A stretch of DNA of 60,805 nucleotides from JBGPHT01 sp041484525 (GTDB lineage Bacteria; Acidobacteriota; Terriglobia; Bryobacterales; Bryobacteraceae), in the NCBI GenBank assembly GCA_041484525.1, contig JBGPHT010000028.1:1-60805 (forward strand), in the 5' to 3' direction. Position numbers and translations under genes: made by a program. The notes beneath the pieces were generated by a model. It ran no database searches. It had not been told where the DNA came from and saw only the letters and a program-made list of their open reading frames with translations. Positions 59,466-60,805 of this stretch are shown here, in pieces. How positions within the stretch are numbered: the first letter of the stretch is position 1; each line of letters starts with the position of its first letter.

Positions 59466-59645
59466 CAGATTGTCCGTGCTGATCGTGACGAGCCGGCAGT
59501 AACCGACCTCGATTTCGCGATGGAGCTGGACGAGCCCCTCCGCCTGACGGCGATCCTTCGGACAAAAGCCGCCGCGGCTCAGCACCACGATTGTCGGATC
59601 GGATCCCTGCAGCTCCGAGAGCCTGCGGTGCTTGCCTGTTTCTCC
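59466..59645 (-). pseudogene. N-terminal part of a redoxin gene fused after an SDR fragment
   Basis: On the minus strand, in the same frame as the SDR remnant, the text ETGKHRRLSELQGSDPTIVV, LSRGGFCPKDRRQ and CRLVTISTDNL is the first half of a redoxin/AhpC-TSA-like protein, with the CP cysteine strand. It stops being family-like at TDNL, next to the GH3 fragment. The missing continuation (LLETNEFRTG...) is at 52374-52745. The joined frame continues through antisense GH3 DNA to a stop at 59382. Confidence 0.75.
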
Positions 59646-60300
59646 AGGCTGTTGGTGATTTCGCCCGGCCGCAAAATCGCGCATCTTTCCCACCGTGCCG
59701 GCATAGTCGGCGATGCGTGCCTTCGTCGCGGCGAGTGAACTGCTGTCGAGAAAGTCAGTGCGGAAGAATCCCGGCTCGATGACGCTCACGTGAATTCCCA
59801 CAGGCGCCAGATCCCCGTGAAGGGCCTCGGTAATGCCTTCCACGGCGAACTTGGTCGAAGAGTACACGCCCCACCCCGGATAGGAACCATACCCGCCAAT
59901 AGAAGAGATGTTGACGATGTGTCCCGCCCGCTGCGTTCGCATGCTGGGAAGCACCGCGCGCGTCACGCTTAGCAGACCGAAAACATTGGTGCGGTAGAGG
60001 CGCTCGACTTCATCTGCACTACTCTCTTCGACCGCGCCGAGCAGTCCGTAGCCCGCGTTGTTCACTAAGACGTCGATGCGGCCAAAGTGCTTCAGCGCCG
60101 CGTCCACTGCCGCTTTCACTTGTAACTCGTTAGTCACATCGAGTGCGACTGTGAGGATGTCGTCATGCGTTCCGAGGTATTCGAGGCCCTGTGTGTTGCG
60201 CGGTGGCGACCAGCTTATCGCCCGCGTCCAACACCGCTTTTGAAATCTGCGCTCCGAATCCGCGCGACGCACCTGTGATCATCCATACTTTACGAGGCAC
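59646..60300 (-). pseudogene. Short-chain dehydrogenase remnant (frameshifted, 3'-truncated)
   Basis: The GTG at 60300 begins PRKVWMITGASRGFGAQI, the Rossmann TGxxxGxG motif. At about 60205-60215 the frame shifts, then continues as NTQGLEYLGTHDD, VLVNNAGYGLLGAVEE and the catalytic SSIGGYGSYPGWGVYSSTKF (Ser, Tyr and Lys all present). Family text ends at FAAGRNHQQPG near 59646, where a redoxin segment begins in frame. The last part of the dehydrogenase is missing, so the gene is both frameshifted and truncated. Confidence 0.8.
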
Positions 60301-60409
60301 GTATCCACCTTTCTACGGGTATACGATACGGCTCGCAACGAAAAGGATTCAAGAAGGCAAGCCGGCCTCATCAGCGCGTTTCCGCTAAGATGATGGGAAG
60401 GAGTGTAAA

Positions 60410-60688
60410 TTGGGCAGCCTCACGCATTCGCTGGTAACGTGGGCCGAGTTTCTTCGGCTGCCGGAGCGCCCCGAGACAGGCCAGCGTTATGAACTACACG
60501 ATGGCGAGGTTGTTCTGATGCCGCCTGCCCGGCCGCTCCACATCAAATTGCAGAAGCGAATCGAGCGTCTCCTCGAAACGCTGGCGGGCGACCGCGGAGT
60601 CGTTACGATCGAGTTTCCGTACCGGCCCGGTCTCAATTTGCAATACTGGTTCGCCGATGTCGCGTATCTAGAGCTTGTCCCGTATTAG
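60410..60688 (+). pseudogene. Uma2 family gene truncated by the right inverted repeat
   Basis: Starts at a TTG with a GGAAGGAG ribosome site seven bases before it. The text WAEFLRLPERPETGQRYELH, DGEVVLMPPARPLH and VTIEFPYRPG, ending FADVAYL, is the first half of a Uma2 protein. Position 60669 is where the inverted repeat begins, inside the Leu codon; only seven more codons follow before a stop. The E-x-x-x-P and Lys part of the nuclease site is missing. Full-length copies in this window have 185 residues; this has 92. Confidence 0.8.
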
Positions 60689-60805
60689 GCGTTTTTGCCA
60701 GACGCATACTCTGAAATGTAAAGTACTTTCTATAATTGCAGGACAGCCGCTGTCCGTGCACGCATGACGGGTATCTTCGTTCATTTTTGCCCGTTGGTTT
60801 TCGGA
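60669..60805. repeat. Right copy of 137-bp terminal inverted repeat
   Basis: Exact reverse complement of 3-139. It begins inside the Uma2 coding frame and runs to the last base of the window. No coding frame of its own is evident. See the left copy for internal palindromes. Confidence 0.95.

Overview
This 60.8-kb, GC-rich window looks like chromosomal DNA of an Acidobacterium, most like the Solibacter/Bryobacter group. The evidence is family content: an orphan FtsX-duplicated permease of the acidobacterial type (ADOP), two secreted M28 peptidases with Gly/Arg-rich inserts, a winged-helix/TPR regulator, a DUF2934 protein, several Uma2 genes, and short intergenic gaps with frequent ATGA overlaps. 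The taxonomy is inferred from gene families, not from a marker-gene tree. No rRNA, tRNA, CRISPR array, phage module or recognisable transposase was seen.

Layout. 0-13 kb: threonine/serine dehydratase, secreted M28 and S9 peptidases, the ADOP permease, two SPFH membrane proteins, a NUDIX hydrolase, an AhpD-like protein, rlmB and a gamma-glutamyltransferase. 13-18 kb: sugar isomerase-like protein, asnS, rocF, ddl and two tandem Uma2 genes. 18-25 kb: a three-gene RND efflux operon (minus strand). 25-29 kb: a zinc-ribbon protein and rpsU (minus), then glgC, eno and gpmA (plus). 29-37 kb: a tightly packed minus-strand string (DHDPS-like, esterase, PLP decarboxylase, enolase-superfamily enzyme, broken hydrolase, M28 peptidase). 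37-44 kb: DUF2934, treS-mak fusion and treY. 44-50 kb: HNH module, frameshifted winged-helix/TPR regulator, EVE protein, tyrosine phosphatase, alpha-L-fucosidase and a flavin disulfide reductase. 50-52 kb: DUF4126 protein and a cNMP-domain flavoprotein. 52.8-56.1 kb: a membrane-anchored amidase divergent from a compact operon of a coiled-coil protein, a 50-residue membrane peptide and a MamK/MreB-like actin. 56-59 kb: decayed amidohydrolase, cdsA and uppS. 59.2-60.8 kb: joined gene fragments.

Themes. glgC, treS-mak and treY, with eno and gpmA, give a glycogen/trehalose/glycolysis emphasis. ddl, uppS, cdsA and the amidase serve the cell envelope. Many secreted hydrolases suggest a polymer-degrading heterotroph.

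Most notable points. (1) A compact uncharacterised actin-like filament operon at 54.2-56.1 kb. (2) A redoxin gene split into two complementary halves about 7 kb apart. (3) A perfect 137-bp inverted repeat at the two ends of the window, one copy cutting a Uma2 gene. (4) A DHDPS-like protein without the Schiff-base lysine, inside a six-gene string. (5) Several genes broken by single-base shifts or deletions, which may be real decay or assembly error.
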